A stretch of 48,077 bases of DNA from positions 1-48,077 of the forward strand of contig CAZIGW010000010.1 in assembly GCA_964538565.1 (NCBI GenBank). Direction: 5' to 3'. This document shows, piece by piece, positions 32,936-41,211 of this stretch; the stretch's first letter is position 1, and every line of letters begins with the position of its first letter. The translations under genes and the position numbers were made by a program. This DNA is from CAYVBN01 sp964538565. Lineage in GTDB: Bacteria; Pseudomonadota; Alphaproteobacteria; Rhizobiales; Xanthobacteraceae. Under the pieces are notes generated by a model. That model saw only the letters and a program-made list of their open reading frames with translations, did no database searches and was not told the origin of the DNA.

Positions 32936-33718
32936 TCACTCCGCCGTCCAGCCGCCGTCGACGACGAGCGCCGAGCCCGTCATCAGCGCCGACGCGTCGG
33001 AGGCAAGAAACACGATCGCCCCGGTCACGTCCGCGAGCCGGCCGAGGCGGCCGAGCTTGATCTTCGAGAGGACTTCGGCGCGGAACTGCTGGTTCTCGAA
33101 GAACGGTCGCGTCATCGGCGTCTCGAGGAACGTCGGCCCGAGGCTGTTGACGCGGATCTGGTGCGGGGCGAGCTCGATCGCCATCGCCTTGGTGAATCCT
33201 TCGACCGCGTGTTTCGAGGCGCAATAGACTGTGCGGCGCGCCGCGCCGACGTGGCCCATCTGCGAGGAAATATTGATGATCGACCCGCCGCGGCCGGCGG
33301 CGATCATCCGCCGCGCCACCGCCTGCGCGACGAAGAAGGCGGCGCGCACGTTCAGTCCGAAGATGTGGTCGAAGTCCTCGACCGTCACCTCGGTGAGCAT
33401 GGCCGGGCGATTGGTGCCGGCGTTGTTGACGAGAATCTGGAAGGGGGCGGCCTCCTCGACCGCGCGGCGCACGGCCGCGACGTCGGTCACGTCGAGCACG
33501 AGCGCGTCGGCCTTCCCGCCGCGCTCGCGGATCGCCGCCGCCGCCGCTTCGACCTCGGCCTTGGTGCGTGCGGCGAGCGTGACATGCGCGCCCACCTGCG
33601 CCAGGGCGGACGCCGCGGCGAGCCCGATGCCGCGCCCGCCGCCGGTGACGAGCGCACGGCGACCGTCGAGGCGGAAGGAGGGCGTTCCGGCAAGTTCGAC
33701 CGTCGAAGGGGTCGTCAT
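32936..33718 (-). CDS. Short-chain dehydrogenase/reductase
   Basis: 260-residue classical SDR. Coenzyme motif TGGGRGIG is at residues 25-32, NNAG at 98-101, the catalytic Ser near 152 in IINISSQMG, and YxxxK as Y165 and K169 in VYCASKHA. It ends ALVVDGGWTAE, the usual SDR end. The frame is open well upstream, but ATG at 33718 overlaps the HisD-like stop (ATGA) and matches the family start. Pairing with a HisD-family dehydrogenase suggests consecutive oxidation of a diol or hydroxyacid. It is the last gene of the minus operon that begins with the large cyclase. Confidence 0.92.
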   Translation of the reverse strand: MTTPSTVELAGTPSFRLDGRRALVTGGGRGIGLAAASALAQVGAHVTLAARTKAEVEAAAAAIRERGGKADALVLDVTDVAAVRRAVEEAAPFQILVNNAGTNRPAMLTEVTVEDFDHIFGLNVRAAFFVAQAVARRMIAAGRGGSIINISSQMGHVGAARRTVYCASKHAVEGFTKAMAIELAPHQIRVNSLGPTFLETPMTRPFFENQQFRAEVLSKIKLGRLGRLADVTGAIVFLASDASALMTGSALVVDGGWTAE

Positions 33719-35022
33719 TCCGCCGCCTGTGCGTAGCCGACGTTGCGCCGGCCGTAGCGGCGCACGCGCACGTTTGCCTGCTCGGCGTGGGCGAGGAAAT
33801 GCTCGAGCACGCACAGGCGCGAGCAGTATTCGCCGATCATCGCGCTCGCCTCGTCGGTGAGGACTTTCTGATAGGTGCAGGTCTTGAGGAACTTTCCGAC
33901 CCACAGCCCGCCAGTGTAGCGCGCCGCCTTGCGGGTCGGCAGTGTGTGGTTGGTGCCGATCACCTTGTCGCCATAGGCGACGTTGGTGCGGGGACCGAGA
34001 AACAGCGAGCCGTAATTCTTCATGCGCGCGAGGAAATAGTCGGGGTCGCGCGTCATCACCTGCACGTGCTCGGAGGCGATGCGGTCGGCCTCCTGTACCA
34101 TCTCGTCGTCGCTGTCGCAGACGATGACCTCGCCGAAATCCTCCCAGGCTTTGCCGGCGATGTCGGCGCTCGGCAGGATGGCGAGCAGGCGTGCGACCTC
34201 GCGCATCGTCTCCTGCGCGAGCTTCTCCGAGGTGGTGAGCAGGACCGCCGGCGAGGTCGGCCCGTGCTCGGCCTGGCCGAGCAGGTCGGTGGCGCAGATC
34301 TCGCCGTCGACGCTGTCGTCGGCGATGATGAGCGTCTCGGTCGGGCCGGCGAGGAGATCGATGCCGACGCGTCCGAACAGCTGGCGCTTGGCTTCCGCCA
34401 CGTAGGCGTTGCCGGGACCGACGATCATGTCGACCGCCGGAATCGTCTCGGTGCCGAGCACCATCGCTGCGACCGCCTGCACGCCGCCGAGCACGTAGAT
34501 GTCGTCGGCGCCGCCGAAATGCATCGCGGCGACGATCGCCGGATGCGGGCCGCCCTGGTAGGGCGGCGCACAGGCGCTGATGCGCGATACGCCCGCCACC
34601 CTGGCGGTGACGATCGACATGTGGGCGGAGGCGACCATCGGGTAGCGACCGCCCGGCACGTAGCAGCCGATGCTGGAAACCGGGATGTGCCGGTGGCCGA
34701 GAACGACGCCGGGCAAAGTCTCGACCTCGAGGTCCGTCATCGTCGCCTTCTGCTTCTCGGCGAAATTGCGCACCTGCGCCTGCGCGAACTTGATGTCCTC
34801 GAGGTCGCGCTTGGCGACCTGTCCGACCGCGCGCTCGATCTCGGCCTCGCTCAGCTTGAAGCTTTGCGGCGACCACTTGTCGAACTTCTCCGACAGCGCG
34901 CGCACCGCCGTGTCGCCGCGCGCTTCCACGTCGGCGAGAATCTGTTCGACGGTCTCGCGCACCTTGGCGTCAGCGGCCTTGACGTCGCTCGCGTCCATGC
35001 CGCGCTTGAGATGACGAACCAT
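33715..35022 (-). CDS. Histidinol-dehydrogenase-family alcohol dehydrogenase (probably catabolic, HpsN-like)
   Basis: 435-residue member of the HisD family. Zinc and catalytic residues are conserved: Gln250 and His253 in GQAEHGP, Glu318-His319 in ASEHVQV, Asp352 in YGDKVIGTNH and His412 in EHFLAHAEQ. ATG at 35022 is preceded by AGGAG. No histidine-biosynthesis gene is nearby. The gene is followed, with an ATGA overlap, by an SDR. HisD relatives such as HpsN oxidise 2,3-dihydroxypropane-1-sulfonate and work next to SDRs, so a similar diol substrate is a reasonable guess, not shown. A true biosynthetic HisD cannot be excluded by motifs alone. Confidence 0.88.
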   Translation of the reverse strand: MVRHLKRGMDASDVKAADAKVRETVEQILADVEARGDTAVRALSEKFDKWSPQSFKLSEAEIERAVGQVAKRDLEDIKFAQAQVRNFAEKQKATMTDLEVETLPGVVLGHRHIPVSSIGCYVPGGRYPMVASAHMSIVTARVAGVSRISACAPPYQGGPHPAIVAAMHFGGADDIYVLGGVQAVAAMVLGTETIPAVDMIVGPGNAYVAEAKRQLFGRVGIDLLAGPTETLIIADDSVDGEICATDLLGQAEHGPTSPAVLLTTSEKLAQETMREVARLLAILPSADIAGKAWEDFGEVIVCDSDDEMVQEADRIASEHVQVMTRDPDYFLARMKNYGSLFLGPRTNVAYGDKVIGTNHTLPTRKAARYTGGLWVGKFLKTCTYQKVLTDEASAMIGEYCSRLCVLEHFLAHAEQANVRVRRYGRRNVGYAQAAE

Positions 35023-35131
35023 GGGAACACTCCTCCGTATCAATCGCGCCACGCGGGGAGGCGGCGCGGGGACCGGCGATTGCCGCCGGCCGGAATTGAG
35101 AGGCACGCGCGGGCCGAGCAGGGCCCCGCGG

Positions 35132-35461
35132 CTATGGCCGGCCGTCGGCCGGCTCGACCACGACGGCGGTTCCGTAGCAAAGGACCTCCGCGGCGCCGAC
35201 CATCGGGCCGGTATCGTATCGCACGCCGACGACTGCGTTGGCGCCCACGTTGCCGGCATGGTCGAGCATGAGGCGGAAGGCTTCCTCCCGCGCGTTCTCG
35301 CACAGGCTCGTGAAGATTCCGGCTCGTCCGCCGAACAGCGTGCGCAGTCCGCCGGCGATCGTCACCGGGAGCGAGCGCGTGCGCACGGTCAGGCCGCGCA
35401 CCACGCCCAGACACCGGACGATGCGATAGCCGGGCAGGTCGAACGCCGTCGTCGATTGCAT
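35132..35461 (-). CDS. YbjQ/UPF0145-family small protein
   Basis: 109-residue protein of the YbjQ (DUF74) family, a pentameric fold once labelled heavy-metal binding. It begins QSTTAFDLPGYRIVRCLGVV and has the family segments RGLTVRTRSLP, CENAREEAFRLMLDHAGNVG, ANAVVGVRYDTGPM and EVLCYGTAVVVE. GGAG precedes the ATG at 35461. It lies between the large cyclase (35 nt upstream) and the HisD-like gene in one probable operon. Its role there is unknown. Confidence 0.87.
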   Translation of the reverse strand: MQSTTAFDLPGYRIVRCLGVVRGLTVRTRSLPVTIAGGLRTLFGGRAGIFTSLCENAREEAFRLMLDHAGNVGANAVVGVRYDTGPMVGAAEVLCYGTAVVVEPADGRP

Positions 35462-35496
35462 CACGGTCTCCGTATCGGCGGGCGAATTGTCGCCGG

Positions 35497-36453
35497 CTAT
35501 TTGATCGCCTGCGGATTGATCGGCGATCCGGTGCCGCCGGTGATGACGAGCGGCGGTCCGCAGAAGAAGAACTCGTAGCGGCCGTCCGCCTCGCAGTCCT
35601 CGGCGAGTTCCTTGAGGTAGAACATCTCGCCCATGGTCAGGCCCATCGCCGGAATCACCACCCAATGCCACGGCTGGTTGGCTTCCTTGGTCTCGTTCGG
35701 ACGCACCTCGACGCCCCAGGTGTCGGAGCAGATCGCCGCGATCTCCTTCTCCTGGCACCAGTAGCAGTTCTCGAACTTGACGCCGGGCGCGTCGCCGCCC
35801 GCGTAGCCGCCCCAGTTCCTTTCCTTGAGGCAGCGCTCCAGCTGGCCGGTGCGGACGATGACGAAGTCGCCGCGCCCGACCGTCACCTTCTGCGCCTTGG
35901 CGCAGGCATCAAGCTCGTCGTTGGAAATGCCGTAGCCGTCCGCGAGATACTCGACCCCCTTGAAGCGTGCGACGTCGAGCAGCACGCCGCGCCCGACCAT
36001 CTTGTCGCGCGAGTGCTCGATGCCGAGCTTGCCGAGGCCGTTGCTGTCGACGAGGCGCGCGTCGTGGCCGTTGTACATCTTCTCCTCGTAGAAGATGTGA
36101 CCGAGCGAATCCCAGTGTGTGGCGCACTGCACCGGCATGTTGATGGCGTCGTCGGCGTAGCGGATGTTGGGCACCACGTCCTGACGCCCCGCCACCGCGT
36201 CGGTGCCGGTCGCCAGCATTGTGTGGATCGGATTCCAGCGCCCGCCGAACAGCCCGGTCTGCGGACCGTTGCGGTCGAGCGGAATGCCGAGCGCGAACAC
36301 CTTGCCCTTGCGGATCAGGCTCGCGGCCTTGACGATGTCCTCGGGGCGGATGTGGTTGAGCGTGCCGATCTGGTCGTCGGCGCCCCAGCGGCCCCAGTTC
36401 TTGAGCTTCTCCGTGGCCTCGGCGATCGCCTGCTTGCCGACCCTGATGTTCAT
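35497..36453 (-). CDS. Large cyclase-family hydrolase
   Basis: 318-residue cyclase-family protein, longer than the formamidase type at 3083. The metal motif HxGTHxDxPxH appears as CATHWDSLGHIFYEE, a variant common in the long subgroup. WGADDQIGTLNHIRPEDI near residue 30, RGVLLDVARFKGVEYL in the middle and GMTMGEMFYLKELAEDC-like sequence near the end support membership. ATG at 36453 follows AAGGAAA. The frame is open far upstream, but that part holds a 15-bp tandem repeat and is not protein-like. It is first in the operon with YbjQ-like, HisD-like and SDR proteins. It should hydrolyse a cyclic ester or amide; substrate unknown. Confidence 0.88.
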   Translation of the reverse strand: MNIRVGKQAIAEATEKLKNWGRWGADDQIGTLNHIRPEDIVKAASLIRKGKVFALGIPLDRNGPQTGLFGGRWNPIHTMLATGTDAVAGRQDVVPNIRYADDAINMPVQCATHWDSLGHIFYEEKMYNGHDARLVDSNGLGKLGIEHSRDKMVGRGVLLDVARFKGVEYLADGYGISNDELDACAKAQKVTVGRGDFVIVRTGQLERCLKERNWGGYAGGDAPGVKFENCYWCQEKEIAAICSDTWGVEVRPNETKEANQPWHWVVIPAMGLTMGEMFYLKELAEDCEADGRYEFFFCGPPLVITGGTGSPINPQAIK

Positions 36454-36470
36454 GAGGCGTTTCCTTCTTC

Positions 36471-36515
36471 TGGTTGGACGTGTCCTGCTTGGACGTGTTC
36501 TGGTTGGAGGTCCGT
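36471..36515. repeat. Three-copy 15-bp tandem repeat before the large cyclase gene
   Basis: TGGTTGGACGTGTCC (36471-36485), TGCTTGGACGTGTTC (36486-36500) and TGGTTGGAGGTCCGT (36501-36515) are imperfect direct copies of one 15-bp unit. They begin 17 nt upstream of the cyclase start codon, so they lie in its leader or promoter. Binding sites for a multimeric regulator or a slipped-strand expansion are both possible. Confidence 0.75.
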
Positions 36516-36561
36516 TCTTGGCGTGCAGCGCGCGCCTGATGTTGGAGGTGAACGGCGAGCC

Positions 36562-36575
36562 GCGCAATATTGCGC
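36562..36575. promoter_or_regulatory. 14-bp perfect palindrome in the cyclase/isochorismatase divergent region
   Basis: GCGCAATATTGCGC is identical on both strands. It lies about 110 nt from the cyclase start (minus) and 125 nt from the isochorismatase-fold start (plus), close to the centre of their 246-nt divergent gap. A dimeric regulator could control both operons from it. No regulator gene is adjacent. Confidence 0.5.
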
Positions 36576-36699
36576 CGGAGGCCGGTGTTTCATCAAGCGG
36601 TGCGTCGCGAACACCTTTGATGACGCTCGCCGATATCTCATGATCGGCCGCGAACGCGGGCCCGGCCAGGGTCTGCCATGACAGAGGGGAGGAGCAACC

Positions 36700-37329
36700 A
36701 TGAAACGGCAGATTGCCGCAGTGTTTTCCGTCGCCGTCGCGTGGGGCGCAACGGCATTGTGCGCCCACGCGAGCGACGTCGTCGCCGAATGGGCAATCGT
36801 CAAGGCACCGCCGCCGCCGGCGCTGAAGCCGGTCACGGTCGATCCCAAGACGACGGCGCTGCTGATGCTCGACTTCCTCAAGCAAAATTGCGGACAACGC
36901 GAGCGTTGCGTCGCCACGGTCCCGGCGGTCAAGACGCTGCTCGACCGGGCGCGCGCCGCCAAGGCGACGGTGATCTACAGCTTCTTCGCCAATCACACGG
37001 CGGCCGACATTCTCGACAAGGGCCTCGCACCGGTGGCGGGGGAAGCGTCGGTCACGACCTCCGCCGACAAGTTCCTCCACACCGATCTCGAGAAGATGCT
37101 GAGGGACAAGGGCATCAAGACGGTGATCACGGTCGGGACGTCGGCCAACGGCGCCGTGCTTTACACCGGCAGCGCAGCCGGCTTGCGCGGCTTCGACGTG
37201 ATCGTGCCGGTCGACGGGATTTCGAGCGAGGATGCCTATTCGGAGCAGTTCAGCACCTGGCAGTTGGCGAACGGGCCGACGTTCAGCAAGCGGGTGACGA
37301 TCACCAGGATCGACATGGTGAAGTTCTGA
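36700..37329 (+). CDS. Exported isochorismatase-fold protein lacking the catalytic cysteine
   Basis: 209-residue protein with a Sec signal peptide (MKRQIAAVFSVAVAWGATA, cleavage near AHA-S) and an isochorismatase/nicotinamidase fold. The catalytic Asp is Asp58 in LLMLDFLKQ and the Lys is probably Lys124 in TSADKFLHT. The cysteine, normally in a TNxCV motif, is Ala152 in SANGAVLYTGSAA. Without it the usual amidase chemistry is not expected, although isochorismatases themselves work without a Cys nucleophile. GGGGAGGAG precedes the ATG. It is divergent from the cyclase operon and ends 24 nt from the convergent molybdenum hydroxylase. Periplasmic location is unusual for this family. Confidence 0.87.
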   Translation: MKRQIAAVFSVAVAWGATALCAHASDVVAEWAIVKAPPPPALKPVTVDPKTTALLMLDFLKQNCGQRERCVATVPAVKTLLDRARAAKATVIYSFFANHTAADILDKGLAPVAGEASVTTSADKFLHTDLEKMLRDKGIKTVITVGTSANGAVLYTGSAAGLRGFDVIVPVDGISSEDAYSEQFSTWQLANGPTFSKRVTITRIDMVKF

Positions 37330-37353
37330 ACGGCCGCCGACCGTCGATCCGGC

Positions 37354-39753
37354 TCATTGCACCTTGCCGAGCGCCCGCAGGACCGCCTCGGGCGTGAGCG
37401 GGATCGCGGTGATCGGCGCGGCGTCGAGCGGGCGCAACGCGTCGTTGACGGCGTTGACGACGGCGCCTGACGCGCCCGCCGTGCCGGCCTCGCCCGCGCC
37501 CTTGGCGCCGAGCTCGGAATCGGCCGTCGGCGTGACGACGTGGCCGACCTCGATGTCCGGCATTTCGCCCGCCATCGGCACCAGGTAGTCGGCCATGTTG
37601 CCGTTGAGGAGCTGCCCGCGCTCGTCGTAGAGGCAGTGCTCGTAGAGCGCCGCGCCGAGCCCCTGCACGATGCCGCCGCGGATTTGCTCGTCGACGAGCT
37701 GCGGATTGATGACTGTGCCGCAATCCTCCACGCACCAGTGGCGCAGCAGCGTCACGAAGCCGCTTTCGACGTCGACCTCGACCAGCGAAGCCTGGATGCC
37801 GTTGGTGAACGCGAACGGCCATTCGCGCGGAACGTAGTGGCGGCTCGCCATCAGCTCGGCCTGGAATCCCGGCGGCAAGGTGTCGGGGCGGAAATAGGCG
37901 ATGCGCGCTACTTCGGAAAGCTCGATGCGCTCGCGGCCGCTGTCGGCGTCGACCACGACGCCGTTGCGGATGTCGAGCTTCGAGGGCTCCGCCTGCAGGA
38001 TCGAGGCGGCGACGGCGAGCACGTTCTGCCGCAGGGCCTTGCCGGCCTGCCAGGCGGCCTCGCCGCCGATGCCGGCCGCGCGCGAGGCCCAGGTGCCGCC
38101 GCCGTAGGGCGTGTTGTCGGTGTCGCCCGTCGTCACGCGCACACGCTCGATCGGCACCCCGAAGGCGCTCGCCACGACCTGCGCGAGCACCGCGTCGGTG
38201 CCTTGTCCCTGCTCGGTGACCCCAGAGTGGCAATGAACGGTGCCGGTGGCGTCGAGCCGCAGCATCGCGCCGTCCTGCGAAGAAATGCGTGCGCCGCCCA
38301 CGCCGTAGAAGGCGGCCGACGGATTGGTCACCTCGATGAAGCTCGCAAGGCCGATGCCGCGATGGATGCCGCGCTCGCGCAGCTGCGCCTGCTCCGCGCG
38401 CAACGCCGCGTAGTCCATCATGGCGAGGATCTTGTCGAGGCAGGCGTGGTGCGAGAGCTTCTCGAACTTGAGCCCGGAGACGCCCGTGCACGGATAGGCG
38501 TCGTCGCGGATCAGGTTGCGGCGGCGGATCTCCACCGGATCCATGCCGATGCGGGCGGCGGCGAGATCGACGAGGCCCTCGGTCACCGACGTCGCGATCG
38601 GATGGCCGACGGCGCGGTACTGGCACATGACGTTCTTGTTCTGGAAGACGACGCGCGCGTGCGCCCGGTAGTTCGCGCACGCGTAGGGGCCGCCCACCAG
38701 ATTGACCACCTGGTTGGCCTCGATGCCGCTGGTGCGCGGATAGACCGAGTAGGGGCCGATGCCGGTCAGGTCGTCGATCTCCCAGGCCCTGATGATTCCG
38801 TCGCGATCGACGGCGATCTTCGCGTGGATGCGGTGATCGCGCGCGTGGATGTCCGTGACGAAGCTTTCCAGCCGGTCGGCCACGAACTTCACCGGCCGCG
38901 CGAGCAGCTTCGACAGCGCCACGGTCGCCATCTCGTCGGCGTAGGCATGGACCTTGATGCCGAACGATCCGCCGACGTCCCTGGTGACGACCCGCACCTG
39001 GTGCTCGGCGAGCCCGAGGTGCCTGGCGAACAGATCCTGCATCATATGCGGGGCCTGCGTGCCCTGGTAGACGGTGAGCCGCTGCTCGCCCGGGTTCCAG
39101 TCGGCCACGATGGCGCGCGGCTCGTTGGTGACGCCGGTGTGACGGCCGAACACGAACGTCGCCTCCACGACCTCGTCGGCCTCGCGCAGCGCCCTGTCGA
39201 CCTCGCCGGCCTCGAAGCGGCGCTCGAAGGTGAGATTGTCGCCGAGCGCGGGATGGATCACGGGCGTGGCGGGATCGAGCGCCGTCTCCGGATCGGTGAC
39301 CGGGGCCAACTCCTCGTAGTCGACGCGCACGAGCTCGCAGCCGTCCTCGGCCTGCGCGCGCGTCCTGGCGACGACCGCGCACACCGCCTCGCCCTGCCAG
39401 CAGGCGCGCTCGACCGCGATCGCGTGCTGGGGCGCCGACTTGATGCCCTTGAGATGCGAGAGCACGCCGACCCAGGGCGCGATGACCTTGGCGAGCTCCG
39501 CGCCGGTCACGACGGCGATCACGCCGGGCGCGTTGCGGGCGGCCTCCGCGTCGATCGCGGTGATGCGCGCGTGCGCGTAGGGCGAGCGCACGAAGGCGAC
39601 GTGCGCCATGCGCGGCAGCACGACGTCGCTGACAAATTGCCCGTGCCCCTGCAGCAGGCGGGCGATGTTGGGGCGCGGCACGGCGCGGCCGATGTAGGAA
39701 TTCGGCCGGTCGAGCGCGGTCAATGTCGGCGGCAGGTCGTCGACGATCTTCAT
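37354..39753 (-). CDS. Molybdenum hydroxylase large subunit (xanthine dehydrogenase / CoxL family)
   Basis: 799-residue molybdopterin subunit. ATG at 39753 overlaps the small-subunit stop (ATGA). It shows SYIGRAVPRPNIARLLQGHG near the start, the Mo-cofactor loop DVGGSFGIKVHAYADE, and the catalytic Glu755 in GAKGAGEAGT. The active-site segment reads CQYRAVGHPIATSVTEG, not the CSFR of true CO dehydrogenases, so it is a form II or xanthine-dehydrogenase-like enzyme. Such enzymes hydroxylate N-heteroaromatics or oxidise aldehydes with water as oxygen source. It is last in the operon FAD subunit, FeS subunit, Mo subunit. No maturation factor is visible in the window. Confidence 0.93.
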   Translation of the reverse strand: MKIVDDLPPTLTALDRPNSYIGRAVPRPNIARLLQGHGQFVSDVVLPRMAHVAFVRSPYAHARITAIDAEAARNAPGVIAVVTGAELAKVIAPWVGVLSHLKGIKSAPQHAIAVERACWQGEAVCAVVARTRAQAEDGCELVRVDYEELAPVTDPETALDPATPVIHPALGDNLTFERRFEAGEVDRALREADEVVEATFVFGRHTGVTNEPRAIVADWNPGEQRLTVYQGTQAPHMMQDLFARHLGLAEHQVRVVTRDVGGSFGIKVHAYADEMATVALSKLLARPVKFVADRLESFVTDIHARDHRIHAKIAVDRDGIIRAWEIDDLTGIGPYSVYPRTSGIEANQVVNLVGGPYACANYRAHARVVFQNKNVMCQYRAVGHPIATSVTEGLVDLAAARIGMDPVEIRRRNLIRDDAYPCTGVSGLKFEKLSHHACLDKILAMMDYAALRAEQAQLRERGIHRGIGLASFIEVTNPSAAFYGVGGARISSQDGAMLRLDATGTVHCHSGVTEQGQGTDAVLAQVVASAFGVPIERVRVTTGDTDNTPYGGGTWASRAAGIGGEAAWQAGKALRQNVLAVAASILQAEPSKLDIRNGVVVDADSGRERIELSEVARIAYFRPDTLPPGFQAELMASRHYVPREWPFAFTNGIQASLVEVDVESGFVTLLRHWCVEDCGTVINPQLVDEQIRGGIVQGLGAALYEHCLYDERGQLLNGNMADYLVPMAGEMPDIEVGHVVTPTADSELGAKGAGEAGTAGASGAVVNAVNDALRPLDAAPITAIPLTPEAVLRALGKVQ

Positions 39754-40238
39754 GAGCCCTTCTCCGCGCGCGCGGCCGCGACCGCCTCGACCGCGTCCAC
39801 GATCGCCTGGTAGCCGGTGCAGCGGCAGTAGTTGCCCGAGAGATGCCGGCGGATCGCCTCGCGGCTCGGTCGATGTCCGCCGGCGAGCAGGTCCTGCGCG
39901 GTCAGCAGCATCGCCGGCGAGCAGAAGCCGCATTGCGCGGCGTTGCGCCTGGCAAATGCGTCCTGCAGATCGGCGATCTCGCCCGCGCGCGAGACGCCTT
40001 CGATGGTCTCGACCCGCGCGCCGTCGCATTGCGCCGCGAGCATCAGGCATCCGCGCACGATCTCCCCGTCGACGCGCACCGTGCAGGCGCCGCAGACGCC
40101 GTGCTCGCAACCCACATGCGTGCCGGTGAGGCCGAGGTCTTCGCGCAGAAAGTCGGCGAGTGTCCTGCGCGCCTCGACACGCTCGCGCACGTCCTCGCCG
40201 TTCACCCGCAGGGCAATCTCGACATGGGTGTCTCTCAT
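39750..40238 (-). CDS. Molybdenum hydroxylase small [2Fe-2S] subunit
   Basis: 162-residue iron-sulfur subunit. The plant-ferredoxin-type cluster uses Cys44, 49, 52 and 64 (CEHGVCGACTV), and the second, four-helix domain uses Cys103, 106, 138 and 140 (CGFC, CRC). All eight Cys are present. I start it at ATG 40238 (MRDTHVEIALRVNG), which overlaps the FAD-subunit stop by 4 nt; the longer frame upstream has no family similarity. It relays electrons from the molybdenum centre to FAD. Confidence 0.94.
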   Translation of the reverse strand: MRDTHVEIALRVNGEDVRERVEARRTLADFLREDLGLTGTHVGCEHGVCGACTVRVDGEIVRGCLMLAAQCDGARVETIEGVSRAGEIADLQDAFARRNAAQCGFCSPAMLLTAQDLLAGGHRPSREAIRRHLSGNYCRCTGYQAIVDAVEAVAAARAEKGS

Positions 40239-41083
40239 GGCGGCGGCTCGCGGAGTTGTCGCGCCACGCGGCCGAGGAGGACGCGCGCCCAATAACGCTT
40301 CGTCGCGCCCGACGCATGCAGGTCGGCGGGCGGATCAAGATCCTGGTCGAGCGCGGCAAGCGCGTCCTCGAGCGAGCCGCCGCCGAGCGCGGCTTCCGCG
40401 TGGCGCGCCCGCACCGGCGTCGATCCGACCCCGAAGTAGGCGAGGCGCACGTCGCCGAGGTTCTCGCCCTGGGCGCGCGCCGAGGCGGCAAGCCCGATCA
40501 TTGCGTAGTCGCCGTGCCGGCGCGCGAATTCGGCAAAACCGATGCGCGTGTCAGGCCGCGCCGCCGGAATGCGGATCCTGATGAGCACCTCCTGCGGAGC
40601 GAGCGCGGTCTCGAACAGGCTCCTGAAGAAGCCGTCGGCGCGCACCCGGCGTTCGCCGCCGGTTCCGGCGACGACGATCTCGCCGTCGAGCGCCAGCAGG
40701 CACGCCGGCAGTTCCGCCGACGGATCGGCGAAGGCGACCGAGCCGCCGATCGTTCCGCGGTTGCGGATCGCCGGATGGGCGATGTGCGGGAGCGCGCGGG
40801 CGATCAGCGGTGCGCGGCCGGCGATCTCGACCGAGCGCTCGGCCTGCGCCTGGCGCACGAGCGCGCCGATCTCTATGTGGCCGTCCGCGACCGTGATCGT
40901 CTTCAGGGCGTCGAGACCGTTGATGTCGACGAGCAGGCGCGGAGCGCTGAGCCGCATGTTGAGGGTGGCGACGAGGCTCTGACCGCCGGCGAGGATCTTC
41001 GTTCCGTCCGGGTCGGAGCCGAGCAGCTCGATCGCGTGATCGAGCGTCCTGGCCTTCGCGTAGGCGAACGCCGCCGGTTTCAC
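40235..41083 (-). CDS. Molybdenum hydroxylase FAD-binding subunit (CoxM type)
   Basis: 282-residue flavin subunit. FAD-binding motifs are AGGQSLVATLNMRL and TIGGSVAFADPSAEL, and ARRHGDYAMIGLAASA is typical of the C-terminal CO-dehydrogenase flavoprotein domain. Start is GTG at 41083 with GGGAGGAAGGCG upstream, a strong site. It is the first gene of the three-subunit operon, so its promoter is in the 128-nt gap to aroE. All junctions overlap by 4 nt. Confidence 0.93.
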   Translation of the reverse strand: MKPAAFAYAKARTLDHAIELLGSDPDGTKILAGGQSLVATLNMRLSAPRLLVDINGLDALKTITVADGHIEIGALVRQAQAERSVEIAGRAPLIARALPHIAHPAIRNRGTIGGSVAFADPSAELPACLLALDGEIVVAGTGGERRVRADGFFRSLFETALAPQEVLIRIRIPAARPDTRIGFAEFARRHGDYAMIGLAASARAQGENLGDVRLAYFGVGSTPVRARHAEAALGGGSLEDALAALDQDLDPPADLHASGATKRYWARVLLGRVARQLREPPP

Positions 41084-41102
41084 CGCCTTCCTCCCTGAAT
41101 CT

Positions 41103-41163
41103 CCGCGGTCGAGCGCCGCGGTTGTCCGCCATCTTTGATAGCATCGGGGGCGGGCAAATCCAA
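41103..41163 (-). promoter_or_regulatory. Candidate promoter and leader palindrome of the molybdenum hydroxylase operon
   Basis: On minus, TTGGAT (41158-41163), 17 nt and TATCAA (41135-41140) form a moderate sigma-70-like promoter, with a start near 41128 and a leader of about 45 nt. Downstream of it, CCGCGG occurs twice (41103-41108 and 41116-41121) around a 7-nt spacer, a possible operator or leader hairpin. On plus, TTGCGC (41175-41180) and TAAAAC (41197-41202) may serve aroE. Confidence 0.35.
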
Positions 41164-41211
41164 CGCGGGCTTGCTTGCGCCGGGCAGCCTTTCGTCTAAA
41201 ACGGCGCCGGG

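Noticed and set aside
33715..35022. Biosynthetic histidinol dehydrogenase (hisD)
   Set aside because: Catalytic residues fit, but context is a catabolic operon without any his gene, so I left the gene symbol empty.
37354..39753. Carbon monoxide dehydrogenase large subunit (coxL)
   Set aside because: The diagnostic CSFR-type active-site loop is absent; the loop reads CQYRAVGH, so only a general molybdenum hydroxylase call is justified.
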